The position numbers and the translations under genes are program-made. Shown here piece after piece: positions 8,772 to 17,173 of a stretch of DNA of 64,000 bases. The DNA is taken from assembly GCA_963739245.1 (NCBI GenBank), contig CAVTZP010000005.1, forward strand, positions 124,001 to 188,000, written 5' to 3'. The notes under the pieces are model-generated. The model was given only the letters and a program-made list of their open reading frames with translations, did not search any database and was not told where the DNA came from. The DNA comes from CAVTZP01 sp963739245. GTDB lineage: Bacteria > Chloroflexota > Dehalococcoidia > Dehalococcoidales > BS750m-G39. Every line of letters starts with the position of its first letter. The stretch's first letter is position 1.

Positions 8772-9867
8772 TTATCTCGCAACATATCCACTGACTGCCA
8801 AGTCATCGCCAAGCCTTTCCACTCTAACCCGCTCCAGTCTAAGCGATTCTGCCACCTTATCCACCCCTTTGCCAGCAACTGCCGTTTTTGCCTCGGCCCC
8901 GCCAATGATAACCGGGGCGATAAAGGCGATAACCTTATCCACCAGCCCGTGGTCAAATAGAGAGCCAAACAGAATGCCACCGCCTTCAACTAAAACGCTG
9001 GTAATTTCCTGCTCACCTAATGCCGCCAGTAATCTTTCCAGGTCGACTAGCACCTTTGGCGGCGGGCAATTCCAGTATTTCAGCACCAGCCTGGGCAAAG
9101 GCTGTCTTCTCCTCCGGGGTAGCCTTTCTGCCCAGCGCCAGGATTGTTTTCCCCGGCTGCGTAAATACCCGAGCCGTTAGTGGCGTGCGCCCTTCACCAT
9201 CTACAATCACCCTGAGTGGTTGCTTTCTCACTGTGCCCCCCCGGCCACCACAGCATCTGGTGGTAAGGTGGGGGTCATCGGCTAAGACGGTGTTCACCCC
9301 GGCCATAATAGCATCACTGATATAGCGCAGGTTGTGAGCATACTTCCTCGCCTCATTGCCGCTAATCCACCGGGAATCTCCCTTTCTGGTGGCAATCTTA
9401 CCATCCAGGCTTACCGCAAATTTGGCGGTAACAAAGGGAATGCCGGTGGTAATGAATTTAGCATAAGCCTCATTAATCTCCTTAGCCTCCTCTTCATGCT
9501 CGCCAAGATAGGTTTTAATCCCATCCTTCTCCAGCTCGTCCTTACCCCGCCCTGATATTATGGGATTGGGGTCAATCATCGCCATATGGACCTCGCTGAT
9601 GCCGGCAGCAGTGATTGCCTGGGTACAGGGTGGAGTCCGGCCATAATGGCAGCAGGGTTCGAGGGTGACATACATCGCGCCCCCTCTAGCCTCCTTCCCC
9701 GCCTGCTTCAGGGCTAACACCTCAGCATGATGGGAGCCCGGTGGTTGGGTATAGCCTTGCCCGACGACTACCCCCCCCTTGACCACCACCGCCCCTACCG
9801 CCGGGTTAGGACTAGCCTGTCCCTGGGCTAATCTAGCTAGAGAAAGAGCCTGTTCCATGTAGTTCAT
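8772..9867 (-). CDS. ribD: Riboflavin biosynthesis deaminase/reductase, interrupted by a frameshift
   Basis: Bifunctional enzyme that deaminates and then reduces the pyrimidine intermediate of riboflavin synthesis. The deaminase part is intact (zinc motif HAEVLAL and PCCHYGRTPPC), as is the start of the reductase (KFAVSLDGKIA, GDSRWISG). Around 9050-9066 the frame changes: the upstream reading frame runs on to a stop at 9013, while the rest of the reductase (VDLERLLAALGE, SVLVEGGG) continues one base out of step to a stop at 8772. Joining them gives a normal-length RibD of about 365 residues. One extra base in the genome or the assembly explains this; with an otherwise intact operon, a sequencing error or a recent mutation is likelier than an old pseudogene. 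Confidence 0.85.
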
Positions 9868-9878
9868 GGCATTGCCAT
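9864..9878 (-). other. Four-codon upstream ORF overlapping the ribD start
   Basis: A reading frame M-A-M-P-stop is preceded at a good distance by GGGAGGTG (9884-9891), and its TGA overlaps the ribD ATG (ATGA). The ribD ATG itself is about 18 bases from that Shine-Dalgarno sequence, so ribosomes may reach ribD by coupling through this mini-ORF. Confidence 0.4.
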
Positions 9879-9917
9879 TCTAACACCTCCCTCAAAAAAA
9901 GTGCAACATTGGGGACT

Positions 9918-10024
9918 ATTTATCAACCTCACCCCCTAACCCCCTCTCCATTCTTGGAGAGGGGGAGTATTTTTAAAAGAGGGGCTGACGCCCCTCTTAG
10001 ACACCCTGCCTCCGGGGGTAGGGA
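9918..10024. repeat. Palindromic intergenic repeat, copy 2
   Basis: A shorter relative of the repeat at 5562, in the opposite orientation: left end ATCAACCTCACCCCCTAAC, an inner CTCTCCATTCTTGGAGAG hairpin, and the central AGAGGGGCTGACGCCCCTCT palindrome followed by TAGACACCC. It fills the divergent region between ribD and lepB. Confidence 0.75.
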
Positions 10025-10140
10025 GAAAAAATTATGGGATAAGCCGCAGACGCTACGAGGGTGGGTGGGTGGGGAAAATAGATAAGCTTAAAGTGGGGAG
10101 GGGGATGGGGCTACCCATAGAAGAATGAAGCTCGATAGAG

Positions 10141-10146
10141 TATAAT
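10141..10146 (+). promoter_or_regulatory. Possible -10 box for lepB
   Basis: A consensus TATAAT lies 34 bases before the lepB start; no convincing -35 box is seen. Confidence 0.4.
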
Positions 10147-10179
10147 AGTAAAACTGCCTGGAGGGGGGGGTAGATTTAG

Positions 10180-10725
10180 ATGAAAGCCGTTTCCCGTGAT
10201 ATTTTGATAACGCTCATACTGGCTGTAGTCATCTTCTTCGTATTACAAGCCGTAGTGCAGAGCTTCGTTATTGTCGGCTCCAGTATGGAACCTAACTTTC
10301 AGGATGGGGAGCGACTATTAATTAATAAACTGGTTTATAAAATCCATCAACCAGAAAGAGGCGAGGTAATTGTCTTTCACCCTCCCACCGACTCGCAGGT
10401 AGACTATATTAAGCGCGTCATCGCTCTACCCGGCGAGACGGTGGCGGTGAAGGACGGGGTGGTATATATTAATGACCGCCTGTTAGACGAGCCTTACCAG
10501 CTCAATGGGTTGCCTCAATATACTTTCACGGAGCTAAAAGTCCCTAGTAATGAATATTTTGTTCTTGGCGATAACCGCAATTACAGCAACGATTCCCATA
10601 ATGGCTGGACAGTGCCCAGGAAAAATATAATCGGCAAAGTCTGGCTATTAATCTGGCCACCAAGCGAATGGGGGCTTGTTCACCACTACCCACTACCGGA
10701 GCAGCTTGTTAGCTTTGCTAAGTAG
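10180..10725 (+). CDS. lepB: Signal peptidase I
   Basis: Membrane-bound serine protease that removes signal peptides from exported proteins. The 181-residue protein has one N-terminal membrane helix (residues about 8-28), the catalytic serine in GSSMEP, the catalytic lysine in DYIKRVIALPGE, and the conserved box FVLGDNRNYSNDSH. The short, single-helix form is usual for Gram-positive-like and Chloroflexota enzymes. GGAGGGGG precedes the ATG. pyrE follows after 34 bases and may be co-transcribed. Confidence 0.95.
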   Translation: MKAVSRDILITLILAVVIFFVLQAVVQSFVIVGSSMEPNFQDGERLLINKLVYKIHQPERGEVIVFHPPTDSQVDYIKRVIALPGETVAVKDGVVYINDRLLDEPYQLNGLPQYTFTELKVPSNEYFVLGDNRNYSNDSHNGWTVPRKNIIGKVWLLIWPPSEWGLVHHYPLPEQLVSFAK

Positions 10726-10759
10726 ATAGTCGCCTTTACTAGGGGTAGTTTGAAGGGGG

Positions 10760-11332
10760 ATGGGGTTGATAAAGAACGTAGAGGAAATCTTTAAGAAATC
10801 GGGGGCGATACTGGAGGGGCACTTCCTGCTCACCTCGGGGCGCCATTCCCCTGTCTACTGGGAGAAGTTCAAGGTCTTACAGTTCCCCAGCTATACCGAG
10901 CAGCTCTGCCAGATGATTGCCGACCACTTCCGGAAGCAAAAGATTCAACTTGTCGCCGGGCCGACCACTGGCGGCATTATTCTTGCCTTTGAAGTTGCCA
11001 GACAGCTAGGAGTAAGGGGCATATTTGCCGAAAAGGAAGGCGCCCAAGAGCGGGCTTTCCGGCGGGGCTTCACCATTAACCCCGGCGAGCGAGTCCTTAT
11101 TGTTGATGATATCCTCACCACCGGCGATTCCATACGCGAGGTTATGGCAGCGGTAACAGGGCTGGGTGGCAAAACAATAGGCATCGGGGTACTGGTTGAC
11201 CGCTCCGAGCAAAAGATAGACTTTGGTGTCCCCCTCTTTAGCTGTCTCCGCTCCGAAACTATAACCTATCCCCCGCAGGACTGCCCCTTGTGTGCGGCTA
11301 AAATCCCTCTGGTCAAACCCGGCGGTGGGTAA
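10760..11332 (+). CDS. pyrE: Orotate phosphoribosyltransferase
   Basis: Transfers ribose phosphate from PRPP to orotate in pyrimidine synthesis. The 190-residue protein shows LLTSGRHSPVYW near the N-terminus, GPTTGGIILAF, and the PRPP loop VLIVDDILTTGDS. It has a C-terminal CPLCA motif of unknown role that fits a shorter Chloroflexota/archaeal-like variant. The next gene, 212 bases on, has its own promoter, so pyrE probably ends the lepB-pyrE unit. Confidence 0.92.
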   Translation: MGLIKNVEEIFKKSGAILEGHFLLTSGRHSPVYWEKFKVLQFPSYTEQLCQMIADHFRKQKIQLVAGPTTGGIILAFEVARQLGVRGIFAEKEGAQERAFRRGFTINPGERVLIVDDILTTGDSIREVMAAVTGLGGKTIGIGVLVDRSEQKIDFGVPLFSCLRSETITYPPQDCPLCAAKIPLVKPGGG

Positions 11333-11347
11333 AAAGTACTAAGACCG

Positions 11348-11376
11348 TTGACAAAACGATAATCAGCCCTTATACT
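11348..11376 (+). promoter_or_regulatory. Strong sigma-70 promoter for the pantothenate leader
   Basis: Consensus TTGACA at 11348-11353, an exact 17-base spacer and TATACT at 11371-11376. Transcription would begin near 11383, leaving a leader of about 160 bases before the gene at 11545. Confidence 0.85.
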
Positions 11377-11382
11377 GGAATT

Positions 11383-11520
11383 GCAATAGCTATCGACCCA
11401 TAGGGCGGTAAGCTTTTTAAGGTTTGTTAACAACTGGGGTCGCTTGGATCGGATACGACCGAGACGGCAAAAATAGAGCCTTTTTGATGCCTTCTCTGGC
11501 AGTGTCGGAGAAGGTTTTTT
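11383..11520 (+). ncRNA. Leader RNA upstream of the pantothenate operon (attenuator or Pan-motif candidate)
   Basis: Non-coding stretch between a consensus promoter and an intrinsic terminator, just before the DUF2520-panD-panB-panC operon. It contains possible stems such as GGTCG/CGACC (11438-11460 region) and TCGG/CCGA. Rfam's Pan RNA motif is known from 5' leaders of pan genes in Chloroflexi, Firmicutes and Deltaproteobacteria; I cannot confirm a match by eye. Its position and the terminator make a regulated leader likely. Confidence 0.5.
11489..11520 (+). terminator. Intrinsic terminator (attenuator position)
   Basis: Stem GCCTTCTC/GAGAAGG (11489-11496 and 11508-11514) followed by six T residues, 25 bases before the start codon at 11545. 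Confidence 0.8.
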
Positions 11521-11544
11521 GTAATCTTAATCTGGCTGGGGAAA

Positions 11545-12399
11545 ATGCTAAAATTGGGATTTATCGGCGCTGGAACCGTAGGTACTGCCCTAGCAGTTAG
11601 GCTGAGCAGCAAGGGCTATCCCGTCGTTGCTGTATCCAGCCGAAGCCGAGCCTCAGCCGAAAGGCTGGCACAGGCGATCAGTGGCTGCCGTGTATTTGAT
11701 AACAGTCAAGACGTCGCTGACAATGCTGAACTTATCTTCATTACCACCCCTGATGATGCTATCGCCCCGGTAGCTTCTCAAGTAAAGTGGCACTCGGGAC
11801 AGAGCGTGGTTCACTGTAGCGGTGCCGATTCCACCGATATTCTCCAACCAGCCAAGGGATCAGGGGCACAGGTTGGTGTTTTCCACCCCTTGCAGACCTT
11901 TGCCAGCGCCAAACAGGCGATAGAGAATATACCGGGCTCAACCTTTGCTCTTGAGGCTGGGGAGCCACTGCTAAAGACACTCAAGGAGATGGTTGCCGCC
12001 ATCGGCGGTCACTGGGTGGAGCTAAAGGCAGGCGATAAGGTGCTCTATCACGCCGCCGCCGTCATTGCCTGTAACTACATGGTAACCCTCCTCAAGCTAG
12101 CCACTGATTTGTGGCAGACCTTTAATGTCCCCCCGCAAAAAGCAACTCAAGCACTACTCCCGCTGCTAAGGGGGACAATTCATAATATTGAGACCGTTGG
12201 TATACCCCAGTGCCTTACCGGGCCAATCGCCCGTGGAGACGTGGGGACAATTCGGAAGCACCTTGATGCCCTAAGTCATAAAGCCCCCCATCTTGTCTCC
12301 ACCTATCGGGAGCTGGGGCTACAGACTATTCCCCTTGCCGTGGCCAAGGGGAGGATAAATCAAAACCAGGCGCAGGAGCTATGGGCGATACTGGAATAA
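11545..12399 (+). CDS. Rossmann-like / DUF2520 dehydrogenase-type protein
   Basis: A 284-residue protein with an N-terminal NAD(P)-binding fold (IGAGTVGTALAVRL at residues about 6-19) and a helical C-terminal DUF2520 domain (GVFHPLQTFAS, a conserved acetyl-CoA-family-like block; HAAAVIACNYMVTLL). The layout resembles ketopantoate reductase and hydroxyacid dehydrogenases. As first gene of an operon with panD, panB and panC, and with no panE seen, it may supply the ketopantoate reduction step (inference). It follows the leader RNA and terminator described above. Confidence 0.8.
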   Translation: MLKLGFIGAGTVGTALAVRLSSKGYPVVAVSSRSRASAERLAQAISGCRVFDNSQDVADNAELIFITTPDDAIAPVASQVKWHSGQSVVHCSGADSTDILQPAKGSGAQVGVFHPLQTFASAKQAIENIPGSTFALEAGEPLLKTLKEMVAAIGGHWVELKAGDKVLYHAAAVIACNYMVTLLKLATDLWQTFNVPPQKATQALLPLLRGTIHNIETVGIPQCLTGPIARGDVGTIRKHLDALSHKAPHLVSTYRELGLQTIPLAVAKGRINQNQAQELWAILE

Positions 12400-12424
12400 C
12401 TCAGAATAAATTTTGGAGGGTGTG

Positions 12425-12802
12425 ATGAGAATAATGCTTAAAAGCAAAATCCACCGAGCCCATGTCACCCAGGTCAACATCCACTACGAGGGGAGCATTG
12501 CCATTGACAAAAGGCTTATGGAAGAGGCTGACATCCTTCCCTATGAGCAGGTTCAGGTACTGAATGTCAACAATGGTGCCCGTTTTGAGACCTATGCTAT
12601 TGAAGCCGAGCCTGATAGCGGGGAGATTGGCATCCGGGGGGCGGCTGCCAGATTAGCCGCCGTCGGCGATATTGTTATCATCCTCACCTACCAGCAACTT
12701 GAAGAAGCGGAAGCCAAAAACTATGCTCCCAAGTTGGTATATGTTGACAAGAAAAACGCCATCACCGAGACCAAGCGGGTAGTCGGGGCTATATCTTTCT
12801 AG
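12425..12802 (+). CDS. panD: Aspartate 1-decarboxylase
   Basis: Makes beta-alanine for pantothenate. Pyruvoyl enzyme: the self-cleavage pair Gly-Ser is visible in HYEGSIAID near residue 24, and catalytic Lys/Tyr positions fit MLKSKIHRAHVTQ and NGARFETYAI. In-frame codons upstream begin with a TTG at 12413, but GGAGGGTG lies between it and the ATG at 12425, which is therefore the start, giving 125 residues. It sits between the DUF2520 gene (25 bases) and panB (7 bases). Confidence 0.95.
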   Translation: MRIMLKSKIHRAHVTQVNIHYEGSIAIDKRLMEEADILPYEQVQVLNVNNGARFETYAIEAEPDSGEIGIRGAAARLAAVGDIVIILTYQQLEEAEAKNYAPKLVYVDKKNAITETKRVVGAISF

Positions 12803-12809
12803 GAGAGAA

Positions 12810-13652
12810 ATGCGCATCACCGTAAGTCAGATAAAAGAGATGAAGCAAAAGGGCGAGAAAATCGCCATGCTTACCGCCTATGACTATCCCACCGCCAGGA
12901 TTGTTGACGAGGCGGGAATCCCGCTAATCCTGGTTGGAGATAGCCTGGGCATGGTTGTCCTCGGTTATGAATCAACCATACCGGTGACCATGGAGGAGAT
13001 GCTCCACCATACCAAGGCGGTGGTCAGGGGCACCAAGCAGGCGATGGTGATTGGCGATATGCCCTTTATGAGCTACCACATAAGCGCTGACGACGCCCTG
13101 CGTAATGCCGCCCGTTTTATCCAGGAGGGGGGCGCTCAGGCCGTCAAGCTTGAGGGTGGGGTAACGGTGATGGAAAAGGTAATGAGGATTGTGAGGTGCG
13201 GCATTCCGGTTATGGGTCACATCGGGCTTACCCCCCAGTCAATCCATCAGCTCGGTGGTTTCAAGATGCAGGGTAAAACCCCGGAGGCCGCCGCCAGGGT
13301 ACTTGAAGACGCCATAGCTTTAGAGGAGGCTGGAGCCTTTGCCATTGTCCTGGAGACCATTCCCGCCCAGCTTGCCCGGATAATCACGGAAAGGTTAAGC
13401 ATCCCCACCATCGGCATCGGTGCCGGCATACATTGCGATGGTCAGGTTCAGGTTATTAACGACATTCTGGGTTCGTACACCGAGTTTGTCCCCAAGCACG
13501 CCAAGCAATACGTCAAGCTCACCGATATTATCGCCAAGGCAGTAACTCAATACCAAAGCGAGGTGAAGGCTGGCACCTTCCCCACCGAGAAGCAAAGCTT
13601 TTCTATAGACGAAAGCCTGCTGGCTGAGCTGACCACAGATGAAGGTCATTGA
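12810..13652 (+). CDS. panB: Ketopantoate hydroxymethyltransferase
   Basis: Adds a hydroxymethyl group from methylene-tetrahydrofolate to ketoisovalerate, the first committed step of pantoate synthesis. The 280-residue protein shows MLTAYDYPTARIVDEAGI, the metal-site LVGDSLGMVVLGY, MPFMSY, VKLEGG, MGHIGLTPQ and IGIGAG, in the standard order for the family. Cytoplasmic barrel enzyme. Its 3' end overlaps the start of panC by 14 bases, a sign of coupling. Confidence 0.97.
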   Translation: MRITVSQIKEMKQKGEKIAMLTAYDYPTARIVDEAGIPLILVGDSLGMVVLGYESTIPVTMEEMLHHTKAVVRGTKQAMVIGDMPFMSYHISADDALRNAARFIQEGGAQAVKLEGGVTVMEKVMRIVRCGIPVMGHIGLTPQSIHQLGGFKMQGKTPEAAARVLEDAIALEEAGAFAIVLETIPAQLARIITERLSIPTIGIGAGIHCDGQVQVINDILGSYTEFVPKHAKQYVKLTDIIAKAVTQYQSEVKAGTFPTEKQSFSIDESLLAELTTDEGH

Positions 13653-14472
13653 AACAATTGCCGACCTCAGAAGGTTAAGGCCCAAGCTCCCCGAGCCGGT
13701 CGGCTTTGTCCCCACCATGGGCTATCTCCACGAAGGCCATCTGGTTCTAGCAAGACAAGCTAAAGCCGAAAACTCCTCGGTTGTCGTCAGTATCTTTGTT
13801 AACCCCACCCAGTTTGGTCCCCACGAAGATTTTAAGAAATATCCCCGCGACCCCCAGCGCGACCTGGCTATGCTGGAAAAAGAAGGGGTTGATATTGTCT
13901 TTATGCCATCGGTAGCCGAGATGTACCCCCCAGAGTTCAGTAGCTGGGTAGACGTTGGCAAGATTAGCGAACGGCTGGAGGGCGCCTCCCGCCCCGGTCA
14001 TTTTCGGGGGGTGGCGACGGTGGTTGCCAAGCTGTTTAACCTCGTCCAGCCCGATAGAGCCTACTTCGGGCAGAAGGACGCCCAGCAGCTTATAGTTATC
14101 AAGAAGATGGCGGCTGAGCTTAATATGAACCTGGAGGTCGTTGCTGTGCCTACGGTGCGCGAGCCTGATGGTCTGGCGATGAGCAGCCGCAATACCTATT
14201 TAAATCCCGAAGAACGAAAGGCCGCCGTCGTCTTATATCAGGCGCTTACTCTGGCGCAAAAGCTCTGGTCGCAGGGGGAGAAAGACGCCCAGACCATCCG
14301 CCAGCAGATGACCGAGCTTATTCAGAAGCAGCCATTGGCAAATATAGAATATATCAGCATCGCCGACGCTGAGACCTTAGACGAGCTAGACACAGTCAAA
14401 CCCCCGGCATTAGTCTCACTGGCGGTAAGAATTGGCAAGACTAGACTAATAGATAATATAGTGGTGGGATAG
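13639..14472 (+). CDS. panC: Pantothenate synthetase
   Basis: ATP-dependent ligase that joins pantoate and beta-alanine. The 277-residue protein has the nucleotidyltransferase HxGH motif in PTMGYLHEGH, the substrate region FVNPTQFGPHEDF, GQKDAQQL and the KMSKS-like SSRNTYL. Last gene of the pantothenate operon; overlapping panB by 14 bases. Beyond it lies an AT-rich block on the other strand. Confidence 0.97.
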   Translation: MKVIETIADLRRLRPKLPEPVGFVPTMGYLHEGHLVLARQAKAENSSVVVSIFVNPTQFGPHEDFKKYPRDPQRDLAMLEKEGVDIVFMPSVAEMYPPEFSSWVDVGKISERLEGASRPGHFRGVATVVAKLFNLVQPDRAYFGQKDAQQLIVIKKMAAELNMNLEVVAVPTVREPDGLAMSSRNTYLNPEERKAAVVLYQALTLAQKLWSQGEKDAQTIRQQMTELIQKQPLANIEYISIADAETLDELDTVKPPALVSLAVRIGKTRLIDNIVVG

Positions 14473-14544
14473 GAGTTGGGTGAAGCTTGAGGATGGTCTT
14501 CTATTGAATCTTGAGAAGACTCACTAGTTGAGAAACGAAATAAT

Positions 14545-14829
14545 CTATGCGAAGCGTTTATCAAATTTAGTAAGAATCGAGAAAAGAAACACAAAAATTA
14601 ACAAGTATAATGGGACAGCACATACGTAGAATAAATACACTATTTTCGGGTCACAAGAGCCCCAGTCCAGTCTGGCGAAAACTGCGTAGAAAAAACCCAT
14701 CCCCCCAAGCAGGTAAATCAGTATCGCAGAAGCTTTGATACCTCTTTTAGGATTTCTGATTAGTAATTTAAGGGTGCTATCAGCCCACTTCAAGAACGCA
14801 GAACAGTCAAATCTAGGCTCATTAGCCAT
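14545..14829 (-). CDS. Small two-helix membrane protein
   Basis: Unrecognised 94-residue protein with two hydrophobic helices (residues about 36-52 and 65-85) and a short charged tail. Third gene of an AT-rich three-gene operon; its start overlaps the stop of the preceding gene by eight bases. Low GC compared with both neighbours (panC and the MFS gene) suggests the block was acquired. Function unknown. Confidence 0.6.
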   Translation of the reverse strand: MANEPRFDCSAFLKWADSTLKLLIRNPKRGIKASAILIYLLGGMGFFYAVFARLDWGSCDPKIVYLFYVCAVPLYLLIFVFLFSILTKFDKRFA

Positions 14830-15121
14830 GTTTCTTCATATACACGATATAGGAAGCGCCGATTACGACGCCTACCAATGGCATTACAAACAGCCAAGAG
14901 AGCAGCGTATAGTTGAGAACAAGTGAAACAACTAACCCCGCCAATGACAATATACCTGTTATGGAAAGCCCAGCTATCTCAGCTGCCATTGTATCTTTAA
15001 TTGTAATAACACCATGTTCTCTTTCACGAGTTTGGTACTCTAATTTATCACGTTTTTCGATGTAGCCTGTTGAGCCGTTATAAATTTGTGATACTGCTGG
15101 TGATAATTGCTCAGCACTCAT
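14822..15121 (-). CDS. Small membrane protein, middle gene of AT-rich operon
   Basis: Unrecognised 99-residue protein. The first 45 residues are polar and charged (possibly a coiled region with KRDKLEYQTREREHG), followed by two adjacent hydrophobic helices. Its ATG overlaps the stop codon of the gene before it (ATGA), and its own end overlaps the next gene, so the three are probably translated together and may form a membrane-associated unit. The soluble upstream partner and two membrane proteins would fit a toxin, sensor or defence role, but no domain proves this. Confidence 0.6.
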   Translation of the reverse strand: MSAEQLSPAVSQIYNGSTGYIEKRDKLEYQTREREHGVITIKDTMAAEIAGLSITGILSLAGLVVSLVLNYTLLSWLFVMPLVGVVIGASYIVYMKKHG

Positions 15122-15798
15122 ATGACTTCCTCCAATATTTTCTCAAATCCATCAGAATGAGTCCGGCAAAGCTCAAACGAATTTACAAGGAACTCCTCTA
15201 AACTTTTTCTTGAGTATTCTACCACATCAGTACTTGATATGGTAGTTGACAAGAAAATAAACACTTTAGATGTAACCTTTTTCATTTTAAATACTCTAAA
15301 ATCTTTTTGCAACTGACTAATGTCCATTATGCCACTTTGATGATGCAAATTCAACCTACCTCTACTCATCTCTAATACAACGCTTGAGTCACAACAGTCA
15401 TCAAAGATTTCGCTTTCCTTTATAAAGCATTGTCTATATTTATGTTCTAATGGCTTAAACTCATAATTTCTAACAGGGCGAATCCAAAATATTCTCAAGC
15501 GGCGGGATTTTATCTTAGCTATAGGTGCAACATCGTTTATATTTTCTAATATTGATAATGTTCTTGTAATAGCTTGCTTATGGTCTATCAGGTCTTCATA
15601 CAGTATCGAACAATTGTCGTAAGTCCATAGAGCTGCGAACTTTAATTTTTCGTCCCGAATTCGAGCACCTGGCTCAAATGGTCTTTCAAGTTTACTAATA
15701 TCCTTAGCACTTATACGTTGCATAACGGCTTGTGCCGGAGTAATAACTCTTGTCTTTTCTGAGAATTCCAAGTTTGTTTCAAATCTTGAAATATCCAT
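15118..15798 (-). CDS. Unknown soluble protein, first gene of AT-rich operon
   Basis: A 226-residue protein that I do not recognise. It has no membrane segment, is rich in charged and hydrophobic residues, and contains several scattered cysteines (DDCCDSS near residue 139). It may be an alpha/beta protein. First gene of the three-gene block with two small membrane proteins downstream, AT-rich relative to the surroundings. No function is assigned. Confidence 0.6.
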   Translation of the reverse strand: MDISRFETNLEFSEKTRVITPAQAVMQRISAKDISKLERPFEPGARIRDEKLKFAALWTYDNCSILYEDLIDHKQAITRTLSILENINDVAPIAKIKSRRLRIFWIRPVRNYEFKPLEHKYRQCFIKESEIFDDCCDSSVVLEMSRGRLNLHHQSGIMDISQLQKDFRVFKMKKVTSKVFIFLSTTISSTDVVEYSRKSLEEFLVNSFELCRTHSDGFEKILEEVI

Positions 15799-15909
15799 AT
15801 TTACAAGTGTCTACAATTCATTATCAAAATGATTATAGTGTAGAAATACAAATACGTCAACCCAAAATAGACGCTAAATAACGAAATTTATCACCCGCAT
15901 AAAAATCCC

Positions 15910-17100
15910 TCACTCCCTCACCAGCCCCATAATCCCCACCATCGCCAGAAAGGCAAGAGCGGCGCCGAAGAAGAAGGGGGCGGCGGGATTTACCGCATCC
16001 CATAGCCACCCCGCAATCAGGCTGGCGGGCAAAAGAGCCAGCCCAACCACCCCGTGATACAGCCCATAGGCCGTGCCCCGCTTCTCCGCGGGAACCAAAT
16101 CGGCGACAAAGGCTCGTGCCACCCCTTCTGCCATCCCATAAAAGACCCCATAACAGGCAAAGAGCAGCCATACCTGCCAGGGCTCCGATGCCAGGGCAAA
16201 TCCCAGATAGACCAGAGCATAGATAGCCCAGCCCACGGCGATAATCCACCGCCTCCCCAGCCTGTCTGATAGCACCCCCGCCGGTAAGGCGGTAACGGCA
16301 TAGGTAAGATTAAACAGGACGAGCATCAAGACCACGGAGATAAGCGATGAGCCCAGGTTCTGCGCCCGCAGAATGACGAAGAAATCACTGGAGTTGCCCA
16401 GGGTGAATACCGCCATTATCGCCAGAAAAAGCTTGAAGCGGGTATCAAAGCCACCAACTGACCTAAAGAGGGGCAACTTCTGGGCAGCCGGCGAGGGTTT
16501 TTTCTCGTGGACAAAGAATAGCAGCACCAGTACCGACAGCACTGCGGGGACAATACCAACCACTATCAGCCACTGGTAGGTCTTCAGGCTAAGCTCAAGC
16601 CCCGCTCCCTGAACCAGATAGATAATGACGGCGGCGAGCGCCAGCCCGAGGACGGCGCCGGTGGTATCCATCGCCCGGTGCAGGCCAAAGCCCCTACCCC
16701 TTTCCTTAGCTGAGACCGAGTCAGCCACCAGGGCGTCGCGGGGGGAGGTGCGGATGCCCTTCCCCAGCCTATCACCAAACCTGATTGCCAGCACGCTACC
16801 CCAGCTTGTTGCCAGATACATGAAGGGCTTAGCTAGAGTGGAAATGCTGTAGCCTAATATTGCCAGAGGCTTGCGCTTTCCCACCCGGTCGCTGAGCCAG
16901 CCGCTGAATATCCTGAGGATAGCATCAGTGCTCTCAGAAACCCCACCGACAAGGCCGACAATAGTGGTCGCTGCCCCCAGCACATTGGACAGGAAGAGGG
17001 GAACAAGGGTAAAAATCATCTCGGTTGAGATATCGGTCAGCAGACTGACCACGCCCAGAAAGAAGACATTAGGGTTAAGACCGAAGACCCGGCGCTGCAT
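15910..17100 (-). CDS. Major facilitator superfamily transporter
   Basis: Twelve hydrophobic segments in about 396 residues, with the MFS loop motif GWLSDRVGKRKP between helices 2 and 3 and the related GVLSDRLGRRW in the second half. Probably a proton-driven exporter of drugs or metabolites; substrate unknown. A longer reading starting at 17118 exists, but TATACT (a -10 box) occupies that region and lies eight bases before the ATG at 17100, so the shorter start, on a nearly leaderless mRNA, is preferred. Confidence 0.88.
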   Translation of the reverse strand: MQRRVFGLNPNVFFLGVVSLLTDISTEMIFTLVPLFLSNVLGAATTIVGLVGGVSESTDAILRIFSGWLSDRVGKRKPLAILGYSISTLAKPFMYLATSWGSVLAIRFGDRLGKGIRTSPRDALVADSVSAKERGRGFGLHRAMDTTGAVLGLALAAVIIYLVQGAGLELSLKTYQWLIVVGIVPAVLSVLVLLFFVHEKKPSPAAQKLPLFRSVGGFDTRFKLFLAIMAVFTLGNSSDFFVILRAQNLGSSLISVVLMLVLFNLTYAVTALPAGVLSDRLGRRWIIAVGWAIYALVYLGFALASEPWQVWLLFACYGVFYGMAEGVARAFVADLVPAEKRGTAYGLYHGVVGLALLPASLIAGWLWDAVNPAAPFFFGAALAFLAMVGIMGLVRE

Positions 17101-17173
17101 AGCTAACCAGTATAGCATAATGGGGTGAGGCTAATTGACAACTAGGCTGCTCACTAGCTACAATGATTTCCGT

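Noticed and set aside
9045..9075. Programmed frameshifting in ribD
   Set aside because: No slippery heptamer or following structure is evident, and RibD is not known to use recoding; a single-base error or mutation is simpler.
9868..10179. FMN riboswitch upstream of ribD
   Set aside because: I looked for the conserved FMN-aptamer pieces on the minus strand and found only a palindromic repeat and the uORF; no match.
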